A stretch of 64,000 nt of DNA from Flavobacterium sp. I-STPP5a (GCF_009764685.1 NZ_VHLM01000057.1:145956-209955), one strand, 5' to 3'; positions 38,262 to 48,542 are shown, numbered from the stretch's first letter. The notes: generated from the letters alone by a model not told the origin. Translations and numbers: made by a program.

Positions 38262-41200
38262 CTAGAAAATATATCTAATTCCAAACTGTGCTTGCCATCT
38301 TGATAATAAACTAGCATCGTAATTGAACGTTTTAGTTTGTGTTCCATTAAAAGTATAAGTAGGACTTTTTGTGTTTTGATCAACAGAAACTCCTATTGGT
38401 TGTATACTAGTAGGAACTTGTACTAATCCCCAATCAGAATTTAATAAATTTCCAAAATTTAAGATATCAACACTAAACTGTATTGTATTTGTTTTATCTG
38501 AACTTGAAGATGGTTTAAAATTATAATCTTGGATTAATTTCATATCCCATTTTCCTCTCCATGGCGCTAATGCTCCATAACGCTCAGCATATTGACCTCT
38601 TCTTTCACTTAAATATTTATCTTGACTGATAAAAGCATCAAAAGCAGCTCCTTGACCAGCTCCACTAAATGTCATAGCTCCAATTTCAGCCGTCGTTGGA
38701 ACATAAATTAAATCATTATTAACAGAACCGTCATTGTTAATATCACCTCCATATATATAATTAAAACGACCACCCTGTGCATATTCAAAAAATGTTGAAA
38801 CAGTAGTTGCCCACTTGTTATTCGAACCGTATTTCCATTTCTTAGATGCTACACCAATAAAACGGTGCGTATCTCCGTATTTTGAATTAGACAAAACGGC
38901 ATCATTTACATTACCCAAAGCTGGATTAAATGCAAATGCATCACCCGTGATTTCAGCTTCAATAGAGTTTACATCTTTAGCTATTAAATAATTATAAGCT
39001 AAACTGGCAAATAAACCGTTATCAAAGTTTTTTTGCAACTTAAATGATGTGTTTAAAACATATCCTTTATTAGAATTAGTCATTACATAAGCGTTATTAG
39101 CGCCTTTGTCTGTAGCATTGTAAATTACTCTTTTATCAACACCCGCAAGAATTCCAGATGGAGTTCTTAAACCCCAGTTTTGCACATGAACACCGTTGAT
39201 ATCTTTGTTGTAAGACATATCAAAAGTTGCAATATAATTGTTTTTGAAACGGTGATCTAAACCTAAACTTGATCTCCATACTTGAGGCCACTTAAAGTTT
39301 TTATCCATGATTTGAAAGAAACCATCATCAGCACCACTCACTTGATTTCCTAACCATACAAATGGTAATTTTCCAGTAAATATACCTGAACCACCACGCA
39401 ATTGTGTAGTTTTATCTCCTTTAACATCCCAATTGAAACCCATTCTTGGTGACCAAAGTAATTTATCTGTTGGTAATGTAGTTGAAATTAATGTTTCATC
39501 AGCCTTCGTTTTAGGATTATAATACAAAACACTATTATTTCTTGTAGCTCCGTTTTGAGTGTCTATGTATTTTTGAATTAAATCAGAAGTATCAAAATAC
39601 AACGGTTTATCAACTCTTAATCCTAATGAAAGTTTGAAATTATCAGTAATATTCCAATCATCTTGAGCATATACTGCAGCCTGACCTACATTAAGCTCAG
39701 CTAATTTCCATCCATTATCTGCACCTACTTCAAAGTTGTTCTTAGCTGCATTAGTAGTTTGTGCATATAATAAATTTTGTTTTATAACTCCATTAGGATC
39801 CGCAGCATCATCCAAGAAAGATTGAACACTTGGATAAGGACCACCAAAACCAGGAATATTAAAAGTCCCTCGATACGGAAACACAAAACGATCATAACCA
39901 CCTAAATTAAATGAATTTTCAAATTGATATTTCTCAAAAGATGCACCAAAAGTAAAAGCATGTTTACCTGCTGTATAACTTAAATTATTTGTGATTTGAA
40001 GAACTTTTTGATCTAGAGTATTATTGATCGAAAAAGGTTCGTGACCAGCAATAATATAATTTGAACCATTACTTTGAATATTAATTACAGGTGCGGGAGC
40101 AGAAAAAGGATCTCTAAAATCATTAAAATGAGTATAACCTGCTTGTAATTTATTAGAAATAGTTTCGCTTATTTTGGAGTTTAACTCAACCAAAAAAGAC
40201 CTTAATTCATTGTTAATTTGATATCCAGATTTTTCGAATTGAAGTGTATTTGCATCTGGACCTCTAAACCCTAAAGCAGATGGATGAGCAGGTTTGTCTT
40301 TTGCAGCATTCAAAAAGTTGTAAATAACAGCTAATTTATTGTTGTCATTAATGTTCCAATCTAATTTTACAATCCCTTTATTAGAATTGGTATTATGTTT
40401 AAAACCTTGGTAAGCACCAGTATTGTAACCCAATCTACCCAATGCAGCAGATACTGCAACTAAATCAGATTCTAAAACTCTTGATTCATTTACACCCGTA
40501 ACACCATCACCATTATTAGCAACAAAATTAGAACCTAAGTCACTACGCTTGTCAATTTCATAATTAGCAAAGAAAAACAACTTGTCTTTTACTATTGGAC
40601 CTCCAAAGCTAAATCCAGCTTGGGTTTGTTCTAAAGATGGTACAAAAATATCTTGTCCTTTTATTTTACTTCCTGTTAGATCTTGATTTCTAAAGAAAGC
40701 ATAAGCAGTACCATGAAATTCATTGGTACCTGATTTAGTAACTGCATTTACAGATGCACCTGTAAAACCCGATAATGTAACATCATAAGGTGCTGTAGCC
40801 ACCTGAATTTGTTCTATTGCATCCAATGAAATAGGTTGCGAACCAGTTTGTCCTCCAGGAGTAGCAGCATCTAATCCGAAAGGATTGTTAAAAACGGCTC
40901 CGTTTAAAGAATAACTGTTGTATTGATCATTACGCCCTCCAAAAGAACCTCCACTTGCAGATGGTTCTAAACGGGTAAAATCATCAGCTGACCTAGAAAT
41001 AGTAGGTAATGCCGTTAATTCTTTTCTACCAATAGTAGTTTCGGCACCTGTTCTTCCATTACCAAAAACTTTGTTTTTTGAACCTGTAATTTTTACCTCG
41101 CTCAATTGCTGACTCACATCACTTAATTGCGCATCTAAAATTAATGCTTTACCTAACTCTAAATATACTTCATTGTACACTTGAGATTCATAGCCTACAA

Positions 41201-41441
41201 AGGAAATAGTAACTTTGTAAGGCCCGCCAATACGCATATTTAGCATATTGTATCTACCGTCTACATTTGAAACTCCAGAATACTTAGATCCTGTAGGTGT
41301 GTGAATAGCTAGAATAGTTGCACCTGGGAGTGCTTCGCCCGCTGTACTTTTTACAATTCCTTTAATACTTGATGTTGTAGTTTGTGCCATCATGACAACA
41401 GAACTACAAAAAATCAGAAGTAGTGTAATAATTTTTTTCAT
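38262..41441 (-). CDS. Oar-like TonB-dependent receptor
   Basis: Outer-membrane transporter of 1059 residues. A signal peptide ends near VVMMAQ. Next comes a carboxypeptidase-regulatory-like beta-sandwich (about 22-105, SSIKGIVKSTAGEALPGATI, VSNVDGRYNM), then the plug with the Oar-type segment SADDFTRLEPSASGG and YDVTLSGFTGASVNAVTKSG, and a large beta barrel ending in aromatic RWQAQFGIRYIF. No SusD-like partner is adjacent. The gene stands alone between its own terminator and that of rplI. The substrate is unknown; Oar-type receptors have been linked to adhesion, export or peptide uptake. Confidence 0.9.
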   Translation of the reverse strand: MKKIITLLLIFCSSVVMMAQTTTSSIKGIVKSTAGEALPGATILAIHTPTGSKYSGVSNVDGRYNMLNMRIGGPYKVTISFVGYESQVYNEVYLELGKALILDAQLSDVSQQLSEVKITGSKNKVFGNGRTGAETTIGRKELTALPTISRSADDFTRLEPSASGGSFGGRNDQYNSYSLNGAVFNNPFGLDAATPGGQTGSQPISLDAIEQIQVATAPYDVTLSGFTGASVNAVTKSGTNEFHGTAYAFFRNQDLTGSKIKGQDIFVPSLEQTQAGFSFGGPIVKDKLFFFANYEIDKRSDLGSNFVANNGDGVTGVNESRVLESDLVAVSAALGRLGYNTGAYQGFKHNTNSNKGIVKLDWNINDNNKLAVIYNFLNAAKDKPAHPSALGFRGPDANTLQFEKSGYQINNELRSFLVELNSKISETISNKLQAGYTHFNDFRDPFSAPAPVINIQSNGSNYIIAGHEPFSINNTLDQKVLQITNNLSYTAGKHAFTFGASFEKYQFENSFNLGGYDRFVFPYRGTFNIPGFGGPYPSVQSFLDDAADPNGVIKQNLLYAQTTNAAKNNFEVGADNGWKLAELNVGQAAVYAQDDWNITDNFKLSLGLRVDKPLYFDTSDLIQKYIDTQNGATRNNSVLYYNPKTKADETLISTTLPTDKLLWSPRMGFNWDVKGDKTTQLRGGSGIFTGKLPFVWLGNQVSGADDGFFQIMDKNFKWPQVWRSSLGLDHRFKNNYIATFDMSYNKDINGVHVQNWGLRTPSGILAGVDKRVIYNATDKGANNAYVMTNSNKGYVLNTSFKLQKNFDNGLFASLAYNYLIAKDVNSIEAEITGDAFAFNPALGNVNDAVLSNSKYGDTHRFIGVASKKWKYGSNNKWATTVSTFFEYAQGGRFNYIYGGDINNDGSVNNDLIYVPTTAEIGAMTFSGAGQGAAFDAFISQDKYLSERRGQYAERYGALAPWRGKWDMKLIQDYNFKPSSSSDKTNTIQFSVDILNFGNLLNSDWGLVQVPTSIQPIGVSVDQNTKSPTYTFNGTQTKTFNYDASLLSRWQAQFGIRYIF

Positions 41442-41477
41442 TTGCTTAATTGTGTGTTATTTGTTGTGTAAAATTAA

Positions 41478-41508
41478 GCAAAAAAAAATCACTCCTAAGA
41501 GTGATTTT
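41478..41508 (-). terminator. Terminator of the rpsF-rpsR-rplI unit
   Basis: AAAATCACTC pairs with GAGTGATTTT (41499-41508). On the minus strand the hairpin is followed by nine T. Confidence 0.85.
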
Positions 41509-41539
41509 AATAATTCTTTAACAAAAAGTTAAGAAATTT

Positions 41540-41980
41540 TTATTTTTCTGAAACGATTTCATAGTCTAATTCCACTATAACATCTCTGTGTAAACGAACA
41601 CTTGCATTGTATTTACCAGTACGCTTAACAATACCGCTAGTGATAAATTTTCTATCAATTGTTTGACCACCTTTAGCTAAAGCTTCAGCAATGTCAATAT
41701 TAGTGATAGAACCAAATAATTTTTCACCACCTGCTTTAGCAAATATTTTAATTTCGATAGCTTTTAAAGCTTCACCTAATGCTTTTGCATCAGCAACTAC
41801 TTTAGCTTCTTTGTGAGCTCTTTGCTTTAAGTTTTCAGCTAATACTTTCTTTGCAGATGAAGTAGCTAATTGAGCAAATCCTTGTGGAATTAAATAATTA
41901 CGACCATAACCGTTTTTTACAGTTACTACATCATCTTTAAATCCTAAATTTTGAACATCTTGTTTTAAAATAAGTTCCAT
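41540..41980 (-). CDS. rplI: 50S ribosomal protein L9
   Basis: Binds 23S rRNA at the base of the L1 stalk. It starts MELILKQDVQNLGFKDDVVTVKNGYGRNYLIPQGFA (beginning MELILKQDVQ, GYGRNYLIP), has the long basic helix near 45-75 and the C-terminal domain GGEKLFGSITNIDIAEAL. Length is 146 residues, normal. Third gene of the rpsF-rpsR-rplI unit, 64 bp behind rpsR. Confidence 0.97.
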   Translation of the reverse strand: MELILKQDVQNLGFKDDVVTVKNGYGRNYLIPQGFAQLATSSAKKVLAENLKQRAHKEAKVVADAKALGEALKAIEIKIFAKAGGEKLFGSITNIDIAEALAKGGQTIDRKFITSGIVKRTGKYNASVRLHRDVIVELDYEIVSEK

Positions 41981-42044
41981 GTTGTTGTCCTTTATTATAG
42001 AAGTTAGGTTTCATGATTAGAAAACCAACAACTGAGTTTTAATA

Positions 42045-42341
42045 TTATTTAAGTAAATCCGCCACGTAAGGCATCAAAGCAATGTGACGTGCTCTTTTCA
42101 CAGCAACTGAAACTTTTCTTTGGTATTTTAATGAAGTTCCTGTTAAACGACGTGGTAAAATTTTACCTTGCTCGTTAACGAATTTCAATAAGAAATCAGC
42201 ATCTTTATAATCAATATACTTGATACCTGATTTTTTGAAACGACAATACTTTTTAGTTTTGTTAGTTTCTATGTTCAAAGGCGTTAAATATCTGATATCT
42301 CCGTCTTTTTTTCCTGAAGCCGATTGTTGTAATGTTGCCAT
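42045..42341 (-). CDS. rpsR: 30S ribosomal protein S18
   Basis: Small-subunit platform protein that pairs with S6. [26 protein letters not shown] (in part: [11 protein letters not shown]) and [26 protein letters not shown] (in part: [15 protein letters not shown]) are diagnostic. The 98-residue length includes the N-terminal extension usual in Bacteroidota. It follows rpsF by 5 bp. No ssb gene lies between rpsF and rpsR, unlike in E. coli or Bacillus. Confidence 0.97.
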   Translation of the reverse strand: MATLQQSASGKKDGDIRYLTPLNIETNKTKKYCRFKKSGIKYIDYKDADFLLKFVNEQGKILPRRLTGTSLKYQRKVSVAVKRARHIALMPYVADLLK

Positions 42342-42346
42342 AATAA

Positions 42347-42688
42347 TTAAGCTTTTGTAGATTTTAATTTAGTTCTTCTTCTCTCAGCCCATGAAATAGC
42401 ATGTTTATCAAGACTTACAGTCAAGAAACGCATTACTCTTTCGTCACGTCTAAATTCAGTTTCAAAAGCGATAAGAACCTCACCAGCTACTTTGAACTCG
42501 AATAAATGGTAAAAACCACTTTTCTTGTTTTGAATTTCGTAAGCCATTTTTTTAAGACCCCAGTCTTCTTTAGACACCATTTCAGCACCTCTACTAGTAA
42601 GAAAATCTTCAAATTTGCTTACTGTTTCCTTCACCTGAACTTCAGATAAAACGGGATTTAAAATGAAAACAGTTTCATAATGATTCAT
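42347..42688 (-). CDS. rpsF: 30S ribosomal protein S6
   Basis: Partner of S18 on the ribosome platform. [19 protein letters not shown] and the closing [18 protein letters not shown] are typical. Length is 113 residues, normal. First gene of the rpsF-rpsR-rplI unit, behind a -7 element with a roughly 30-base leader; I could not recognise an S6/S18 leader RNA in it. Confidence 0.97.
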   Translation of the reverse strand: MNHYETVFILNPVLSEVQVKETVSKFEDFLTSRGAEMVSKEDWGLKKMAYEIQNKKSGFYHLFEFKVAGEVLIAFETEFRRDERVMRFLTVSLDKHAISWAERRRTKLKSTKA

Positions 42689-42716
42689 AAAAATATATTT
42701 ATTGTTAATTTGGGTG

Positions 42717-42724
42717 CAAAAGTA
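42717..42724 (-). promoter_or_regulatory. -7 promoter element of rpsF-rpsR-rplI
   Basis: Minus strand reads TACTTTTG, matching TAnnTTTG, about 28 bp before the ATG at 42688. Confidence 0.6.
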
Positions 42725-42850
42725 GCAAAAAAATTAGATAAAAAAAGCTTTTGTAAATTTTTATCGATGTAAAGTAAAAAAATCCGATTAATTGAACCTG
42801 CCTAAAAAAAAAGTAGTATATTTACAGAACCTAATAAATAACTCTTTATT

Positions 42851-43546
42851 ATGAAACTAAACTGTGTAGTAGTTGATGATAGTTCTATACAAAGAATGAT
42901 TATCGCAAAGTTAGTAAACAACCATCCAAACCTTAATCTAATGGGGGATTTCTCTAATGCTATTGAGGCTAAGAACTATATTTCTATACATGATGTTGAT
43001 CTCATTTTTTTAGATGTAGAAATGCCTGTAATTAGCGGTTTTGATTTTTTGGACGGTTTAAAAACAAAACCTCAAATTGTTTTCATTACATCAAAAGCTG
43101 AATATGCCATGAAAGCCTTTGATTATGATGCAACAGATTATCTCCAAAAACCAATTGCAATTGATCGCTTTAATTCCGCTGTCAAAAGAGCTATTGATAA
43201 TTACCAATTAAAAAAAGAAAACAAAGAAGAAGAAGGCGAGCATATTTTCATTAAAAGCAACCTGAAAAAACTTAAAATCTTTACCGCCAAAATCAAATGG
43301 ATTGAGGCTTTTGGCGATTATGTAAAAGTTGTTACTGAAGATGACAGTAATTTAGTACTCTCTACTATGAAAGCTTTTGAAAACGATTTACCTAAAGATA
43401 AATTTGTTCGCGTACACAAATCATATATCATCAACATCGAAAAAGTAGAACGCTTCAACAGTAAATTTGCAGAAATTGGATCTACAAAAATACCTTTAAG
43501 CCGTCACAAAAAAGAGGATTTAGTGAAAGCTTTATCCTACTCTTAA
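42851..43546 (+). CDS. LytTR-family response regulator
   Basis: A 231-residue regulator. The receiver domain (1-115) has VVVDDSSIQR and phospho-acceptor Asp55 in LIFLDVEMP, with TSKAEYAMKAFDYDATDYLQKP as switch region. The LytTR DNA-binding domain (about 131-228) includes IKWIEAFGDYVKVVTED and FVRVHKSYIINIEKVERF. No histidine kinase gene is adjacent, so its partner, often a LytS/YehU-type kinase, must be elsewhere. It is transcribed away from the ribosomal-protein operon and convergently with priA. Confidence 0.92.
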   Translation: MKLNCVVVDDSSIQRMIIAKLVNNHPNLNLMGDFSNAIEAKNYISIHDVDLIFLDVEMPVISGFDFLDGLKTKPQIVFITSKAEYAMKAFDYDATDYLQKPIAIDRFNSAVKRAIDNYQLKKENKEEEGEHIFIKSNLKKLKIFTAKIKWIEAFGDYVKVVTEDDSNLVLSTMKAFENDLPKDKFVRVHKSYIINIEKVERFNSKFAEIGSTKIPLSRHKKEDLVKALSYS

Positions 43547-43558
43547 ATCATCAGAATA

Positions 43559-46009
43559 TCAATAGTAATCAACATTTAGAATTACTTTTATAGCTCTAAA
43601 CTGCGCAACAGCTTCAAAACTATTCATTATTTTATGAATAGTTTTTTTTGTATTTACTAGTGACGTCGTATTCGGAATTTTAATGAGTATTGTTCGTATG
43701 TATTCATTCCTAATTCTACTTATCGCAGGCTCCTCAGGTCCTAATACCGGCATATTTAAGTTTTGACATAACACTTGATACAACCAAATTGAACCTTCAT
43801 TGAGTTTGTCATAATTACGCTGTTTAAGCGTGAGTTTAATTAACCTAAAATAAGGTGGGTATTTATAAATTTGGCGGTCATATAGTTGCTCCTTATACAT
43901 CCCATCATAATCATTGTGCGTTACCTGTTGTATGGTATTATGATTAGGATTATAAGTCTGAATAATTACTTTACCTTGTTTTACAGATCGTCCCGCACGT
44001 CCTGCAACTTGTGTCATCATCTGAAAACTTCTTTCAAACGCTCTAAAATCCGGATGAAATAACATATTATCTGCGTTCAAAATTCCGACTAAAGTAACAT
44101 TGTCAAAATCTAAACCTTTTGCAAGCATTTGAGTACCTACTAAAATATCGATTTCTCTATTTTTAAAACTGTCAATAATTTTTTCAAAACCAAATTTTCC
44201 ACGAGTAGTATCTTGATCCATCCTACCTATTTTGGAATTCGGAAACAATACCGCTAATTCTTGTTCTATTTGCTCCGTTCCAAACCCTTTTGTAGTCAAA
44301 TCTATACTTGAACAAGCATGACAATTTGTAGGTTTGGCCATACTATAGCCGCAATAATGACAACGCAACTGATTCTTATTTTTATGAAATGTCAAACTTA
44401 CATCACATTGCTGGCAATGAGGCACATGCCCACAAGTAATACATTCCATTATAGGAGAATATCCCCTCCTATTTTGAAATAAAATAACTTGTTCTCCCAA
44501 AACCAGCGCATCAGTAATAGATTGAATAAGATCATCACTGAAATGACCATTCATTTTCTTTCTAAAATATTTATCTTTTAAATCAACTAATTCTATCTGT
44601 GGCATCATCACATTTCCATGACGCTTTGTTAGTTCTACAAGTCCAAACTTACCTGATTTAGCATTGAAATAAGTCTCTAAACTTGGAGTAGCAGATCCTA
44701 ATAACACTTTAGCTTTATGGGCTTGAGCCAAAACTATAGCCGCATCACGAGCATGATAACGTGGTGCAGGATCAACTTGTTTAAAAGTTTGTTCATGCTC
44801 TTCATCAACAATCAACAATCCTAAATCTTGAAAAGGCAAAAACAAAGCCGACCTGGCTCCTATTACAACTTGCGCTTTATCTGATTTTTGTAAAACCTGA
44901 TTCCAAACCTCAATACGTTCATTATTATTATATTTCGAATGAAAAACGGCCACCTTATTACCAAAATAAGCTCTTAGTCTACCTACTAATTGAGTCGTCA
45001 AGGCTATCTCTGGAAGTAGATACAATATTTGACTTCCTAATTCTAGGTATTCTTCTATGAGCTTTATGTAAATTTCTGTTTTACCGCTAGAAGTTACCCC
45101 ATGTAACAAACAAACCTCTTTAGTAGAAAAATCAGCTTTAATTTCACTTAATGCAAGCTGCTGATACGCATTTAATTCTAGCAAATCCTCAGTCAATTTG
45201 CCCTCAAAAACCACTCTGTCTTGTTGCAAATAATAATCTTCAAAAATCTCTTTCTCAATTAATGCCTTAACAATTACAGAAGACGAATGGCTAACTTCAA
45301 TTAATTTTTTTACAGTAATAGGCTTTTTTTCGGTTGCACTTATTTGAAAATAAGACATCACAACATCTCTTTGCTTTGCCGCATTTTTTAAAGTTTCTAA
45401 TAATTCATTCAATCCCTGATTCGAATCAAATTTAGGATGCAAACGAACATAGCGAACCAACTTAGGTTTGTAATTTTCTTGAACTTCTTCATGAAGAACT
45501 AGAATATTTTTATCCACTAATTTTTGAATAACAGGGAAAATATTTTTTTTATTCAAGATGGAAATAATATCCTGTACTTTCAATGAATTTTGTTGTTGAA
45601 GCGCCTCATAAACAAGAAATTCATCATCTGTTAATTGATTTGGATCAATAAAAGAATTACTTTTTTGGGAAATAACAGTTTCGCTCTCTAGGAGCAAAGC
45701 ACTAGGTAATGCTCCCCTGTATACATCTCCAATAGCACACATATAATAAGATGCTATCCATTGCCAATGCTGAATTTGAATTTCAGTTACAATAGGAGTT
45801 TCATCAAGAATTTGGTTGATTTCCTTTGCTTCGTATAAGGATGGTTTGTTTTGATGAATTTCAATAACAAGTGCAGTGTAAACTTTACTTTTCCCAAATG
45901 GAACTGCTACTCGCATTCCCTTTTTTATAAAATGGAATTCAACTTCAGTTACGGCGTATGTAAAGGTTTTAGCTAAGGAAAGCGGTAAGATTACTTCAAC
46001 AAAATACAT
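43559..46009 (-). CDS. priA: Primosomal replication-restart helicase PriA
   Basis: Superfamily 2 helicase that reloads the replisome at stalled forks. In 816 residues: N-terminal 3'-DNA-binding domain (VEVILPLSLAKTFTYAV), Walker A GVTSSGKTEIYIKLI, DEEH box LLIVDEEHEQTFK, and an eight-Cys zinc region (CITCGHVPHCQQCD and CHYCGYSMAKPTNCHAC). Helicase motifs V-VI are in VGTQMLAKGLDFDNV and QVAGRAGRS. The ATG at 46009 is preferred over the TTG one codon upstream. Confidence 0.96.
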   Translation of the reverse strand: MYFVEVILPLSLAKTFTYAVTEVEFHFIKKGMRVAVPFGKSKVYTALVIEIHQNKPSLYEAKEINQILDETPIVTEIQIQHWQWIASYYMCAIGDVYRGALPSALLLESETVISQKSNSFIDPNQLTDDEFLVYEALQQQNSLKVQDIISILNKKNIFPVIQKLVDKNILVLHEEVQENYKPKLVRYVRLHPKFDSNQGLNELLETLKNAAKQRDVVMSYFQISATEKKPITVKKLIEVSHSSSVIVKALIEKEIFEDYYLQQDRVVFEGKLTEDLLELNAYQQLALSEIKADFSTKEVCLLHGVTSSGKTEIYIKLIEEYLELGSQILYLLPEIALTTQLVGRLRAYFGNKVAVFHSKYNNNERIEVWNQVLQKSDKAQVVIGARSALFLPFQDLGLLIVDEEHEQTFKQVDPAPRYHARDAAIVLAQAHKAKVLLGSATPSLETYFNAKSGKFGLVELTKRHGNVMMPQIELVDLKDKYFRKKMNGHFSDDLIQSITDALVLGEQVILFQNRRGYSPIMECITCGHVPHCQQCDVSLTFHKNKNQLRCHYCGYSMAKPTNCHACSSIDLTTKGFGTEQIEQELAVLFPNSKIGRMDQDTTRGKFGFEKIIDSFKNREIDILVGTQMLAKGLDFDNVTLVGILNADNMLFHPDFRAFERSFQMMTQVAGRAGRSVKQGKVIIQTYNPNHNTIQQVTHNDYDGMYKEQLYDRQIYKYPPYFRLIKLTLKQRNYDKLNEGSIWLYQVLCQNLNMPVLGPEEPAISRIRNEYIRTILIKIPNTTSLVNTKKTIHKIMNSFEAVAQFRAIKVILNVDYY

Positions 46010-46021
46010 CAATTTTGAAAT

Positions 46022-46070
46022 TAAGAGTTATGAATTTGAGCTATGTATTACTGTAAACTCATAACTCTTA
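46022..46070. repeat. 12-bp perfect inverted repeat between priA and the DUF2147 gene
   Basis: TAAGAGTTATGA (46022-46033) pairs with TCATAACTCTTA (46059-46070). No T-run follows on the minus strand, so termination is uncertain. Confidence 0.6.
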
Positions 46071-46078
46071 CTACTTAT

Positions 46079-46516
46079 TTACTTAACGCGATTCCAGGTT
46101 TGAGTTCTTCCAAACAAAGAAACACCGATGTAACCACGAACATTTAATCTATCATTACCTTCAAGAGCAATAAAACATTTATATTGTTTACCTGTAACTG
46201 GATCCAATATTTTTCCTGAATTATATTCTTTACCGTCTTTTTTAAGACCTTTGATAATAACTAAACCCATAATAGGTTTATTTTTTTCTTCACCTGTACA
46301 TGCTGTACAAACACTTTTCTTTTTTTCTACATCAATAATATCAATAATTTTACCATAGATCACTCCTGATCTATCGTAAATTTCAACAATTGATTTGGCT
46401 TTGCCAGTTTCATCGTCAATTGTTTTCCATTTTCCCAAAACAGAGTGATTTTGACCATAAAAACTCATTGCTGCAAATAATGCAAAAATTGTAATTGTAT
46501 TTCTCATCGTATTCAT
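46079..46516 (-). CDS. DUF2147 domain secreted protein
   Basis: A 145-residue exported protein: signal peptide up to about YGQ, then the compact DUF2147 beta-barrel pattern with GKWKTIDDETGKAKSIVEIY, IMGLVIIKGLKKDGKEY, GKILDPVTGKQYKC and LNVRGYIGVSLFGRTQTW. The family is periplasmic and of unknown role; the CTACTGEE loop with two Cys may form a disulfide. A second ATG three codons later is a possible start. It follows yihY by 54 bp on the same strand. Confidence 0.9.
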   Translation of the reverse strand: MNTMRNTITIFALFAAMSFYGQNHSVLGKWKTIDDETGKAKSIVEIYDRSGVIYGKIIDIIDVEKKKSVCTACTGEEKNKPIMGLVIIKGLKKDGKEYNSGKILDPVTGKQYKCFIALEGNDRLNVRGYIGVSLFGRTQTWNRVK

Positions 46517-46570
46517 TTTTCTTGCCGTTGAAAAGACAAAGCTGCACTAACAGCTATTTTAATTAAACAT

Positions 46571-47479
46571 TTACTCTTTCTTTAACTTCAATTTATTAAT
46601 GGTTGCATTCAATTCAAATCCTAAAAGCAAAATCATGCAATTGATCCAAATATAAAACATTAATATTAACAAGGTCCCTATGGAACCGTACAATTCATTG
46701 TATTTTGAAAACTTTACAACCCAAATACCAAATAGATACGAGTCTAAAATGATCAAAATTGTAGTAAAAACAGAACCAATTGAAATGAAAGCCCTATTTT
46801 TATCATGTTTTGTTCCAAATTTAAACAAAATGGAAGTAGTCATTAAAATCATCAAAATAACAAAGGCATACCTTCCTAGAACTATCAATTGAATTTGATC
46901 ACTAAAAACTGTCTTCTGCAAAAGCACTTCAAATACAACGATTGTTGCAACCGTTACTATTAACAAAAAAGACAACAACATTGACATTCCTAAAGCAACT
47001 ATATACTGCCTTATAAATCCTCTTTTTACTAGTACATGCCTAGAAGTTTCAAAACCTCCTAAAATTCCATTTAATCCATTTGCCATTAAAAAAATAGATA
47101 AAATAAATCCAGATGACAACAAACCCGAGTCACTGTTATTTAAAATATCACTTATTATTTTATAAATGGCATCATACGTATTTGGTGGTACTCCATCTTT
47201 TACAAATAGTAAAAAATCTTCCTGAAAACCATCAATAGGTATGAACGGAATAAGATTTAATATGAACAACGCAAACGGAAACAAAGCCATAAAAAAACTA
47301 AATGCAACAGCACTAGCATGATAGGTAACCGCACTTTCAATAATTCCTATAACGTATAGCTCTATTAAATAATAAAGAGACAAGCCTTGTAGCCATGGTA
47401 GTTTTATTTTTTTTAAACCAATAACTACATTCCTTATTACTGGAATTTCAAGTAATTTGTCTTCTGTTTTTTTACTCAT
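46571..47479 (-). CDS. YihY/BrkB-family membrane protein
   Basis: Inner-membrane protein of 302 residues with about six hydrophobic spans. Family blocks are YLIELYVIGIIESAVTYHASAVAFSF (in part: TYHASAVAFSFFMALFPF), NGLNGILGGFETSRHVL, and the closing LYGSIGTLLILMFYIWINCMILLLGFELN (in part: YGSIGTLLILMFYIW). Once called ribonuclease BN by mistake; true function is unknown. The ATG at 47479 overlaps the nadC stop in an ATGA, so translation is coupled; an upstream in-frame start within nadC is rejected. Confidence 0.92.
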   Translation of the reverse strand: MSKKTEDKLLEIPVIRNVVIGLKKIKLPWLQGLSLYYLIELYVIGIIESAVTYHASAVAFSFFMALFPFALFILNLIPFIPIDGFQEDFLLFVKDGVPPNTYDAIYKIISDILNNSDSGLLSSGFILSIFLMANGLNGILGGFETSRHVLVKRGFIRQYIVALGMSMLLSFLLIVTVATIVVFEVLLQKTVFSDQIQLIVLGRYAFVILMILMTTSILFKFGTKHDKNRAFISIGSVFTTILIILDSYLFGIWVVKFSKYNELYGSIGTLLILMFYIWINCMILLLGFELNATINKLKLKKE

Positions 47480-48333
47480 ATCGCTTTTAAACTCAAATCC
47501 ATGTTGTAAACAGAGTGCGTTAATGCACCTGATGAAATGTAATTTACGCCACACTCAGCATACTCACGTATCGTAGCTTCATTAATATTACCGGATGATT
47601 CAGTCAAACACTTAGATCCAATTAAAGCTACTGCTTTTTTTGTATCTTCAAAATTAAAATTATCAATTAATATCCTATAAACCCCATCGTTTTGCAAAAT
47701 TTCTTTAATTTCATCTAAATTTCTAGCTTCTACAATAATTTTTAAATCCAAAGAATTATCCTTGAGAAAAGATTTAGTCTTGGCTATAGCCAAAGAAATT
47801 CCACCAGCAAAATCATTGTGATTATCCTTAAGCATTATCATATCATACAACGCAAAGCGATGATTTTCTCCTCCTCCTATTTTTACAGCCCATTTTTCAC
47901 AAGCTCTAAATCCTGGTGTGGTTTTTCTAGTATCTAAAATTTTAGTGTTCGTACCTTCAAGTAAAGCAGCAAACTTCTTAGTTTTTGTTGCAATTGCTGA
48001 CATGCGTTGCATGGCATTCAAAACAACGCGCTCCGATTTTAAAATGGATTGAGAACTACCTGATACATGAAAAACAACATCCCCTTTACGAACAGCAGCA
48101 CCATCTTTAATAAAGGTTTCAATAAGCAAACTAGGATCCACAAATTTAAAAACCATTTTAGCAAATGCTACTCCTGCAATTACTCCATCTTCTTTTACTA
48201 ATAATTTAGCTTTACCAATTGCCGTTGCAGGAATACAAGCTAAAGAGCTGTAATCACCCGGACCAACATCTTCTCTAATGGCATTTTCAATGAGTAATTG
48301 TAGCTCTTCTTGAAACTTTTCTTCGCTAATCAT
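47476..48333 (-). CDS. nadC: Nicotinate-nucleotide diphosphorylase (carboxylating)
   Basis: Converts quinolinate and PRPP to nicotinate mononucleotide in de novo NAD synthesis. Diagnostic segments are EDVGPGDYSSLA, LLVKEDGVIAGV, RKTTPGFRACEKWAVKIGGG (with substrate-binding Arg) and HRFALYDMIMLKDNH. From the ATG at 48333 it has 285 residues, standard; an upstream in-frame ATG would add 26 unrelated residues. It overlaps yihY by 4 bp, giving the unit nadC-yihY-DUF2147. nadA and nadB are not nearby. Confidence 0.95.
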   Translation of the reverse strand: MISEEKFQEELQLLIENAIREDVGPGDYSSLACIPATAIGKAKLLVKEDGVIAGVAFAKMVFKFVDPSLLIETFIKDGAAVRKGDVVFHVSGSSQSILKSERVVLNAMQRMSAIATKTKKFAALLEGTNTKILDTRKTTPGFRACEKWAVKIGGGENHRFALYDMIMLKDNHNDFAGGISLAIAKTKSFLKDNSLDLKIIVEARNLDEIKEILQNDGVYRILIDNFNFEDTKKAVALIGSKCLTESSGNINEATIREYAECGVNYISSGALTHSVYNMDLSLKAI

Positions 48334-48542
48334 AGTTAAAAATTTAAGTGCTAAAGTAAGATAATATTTGTCTAAAATAAAATATCTCCTGCTCCTAATT
48401 TTTGAAATCAAATATTAAAAAATGTAAACCTTTGATTTTTTGACAAATCCCCTCTTATTTTTAAAAGAATCAGTTGAAAATTGCAACCTTTAATTAACTG
48501 GATACTATTCATAAACAAGATTTGAAATTTAAGAAACCCTCC

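Noticed and set aside
38262..41441. SusC/SusD polysaccharide utilisation system
   Set aside because: The receptor has Oar-type features and no SusD-like gene or glycan enzyme is adjacent; the pectate lyase is 37 kb away.
42689..42716. S6/S18-binding leader RNA in front of rpsF
   Set aside because: The leader is only about 30 bases, A/T-rich, and lacks a recognisable stem with the S6/S18 motif.
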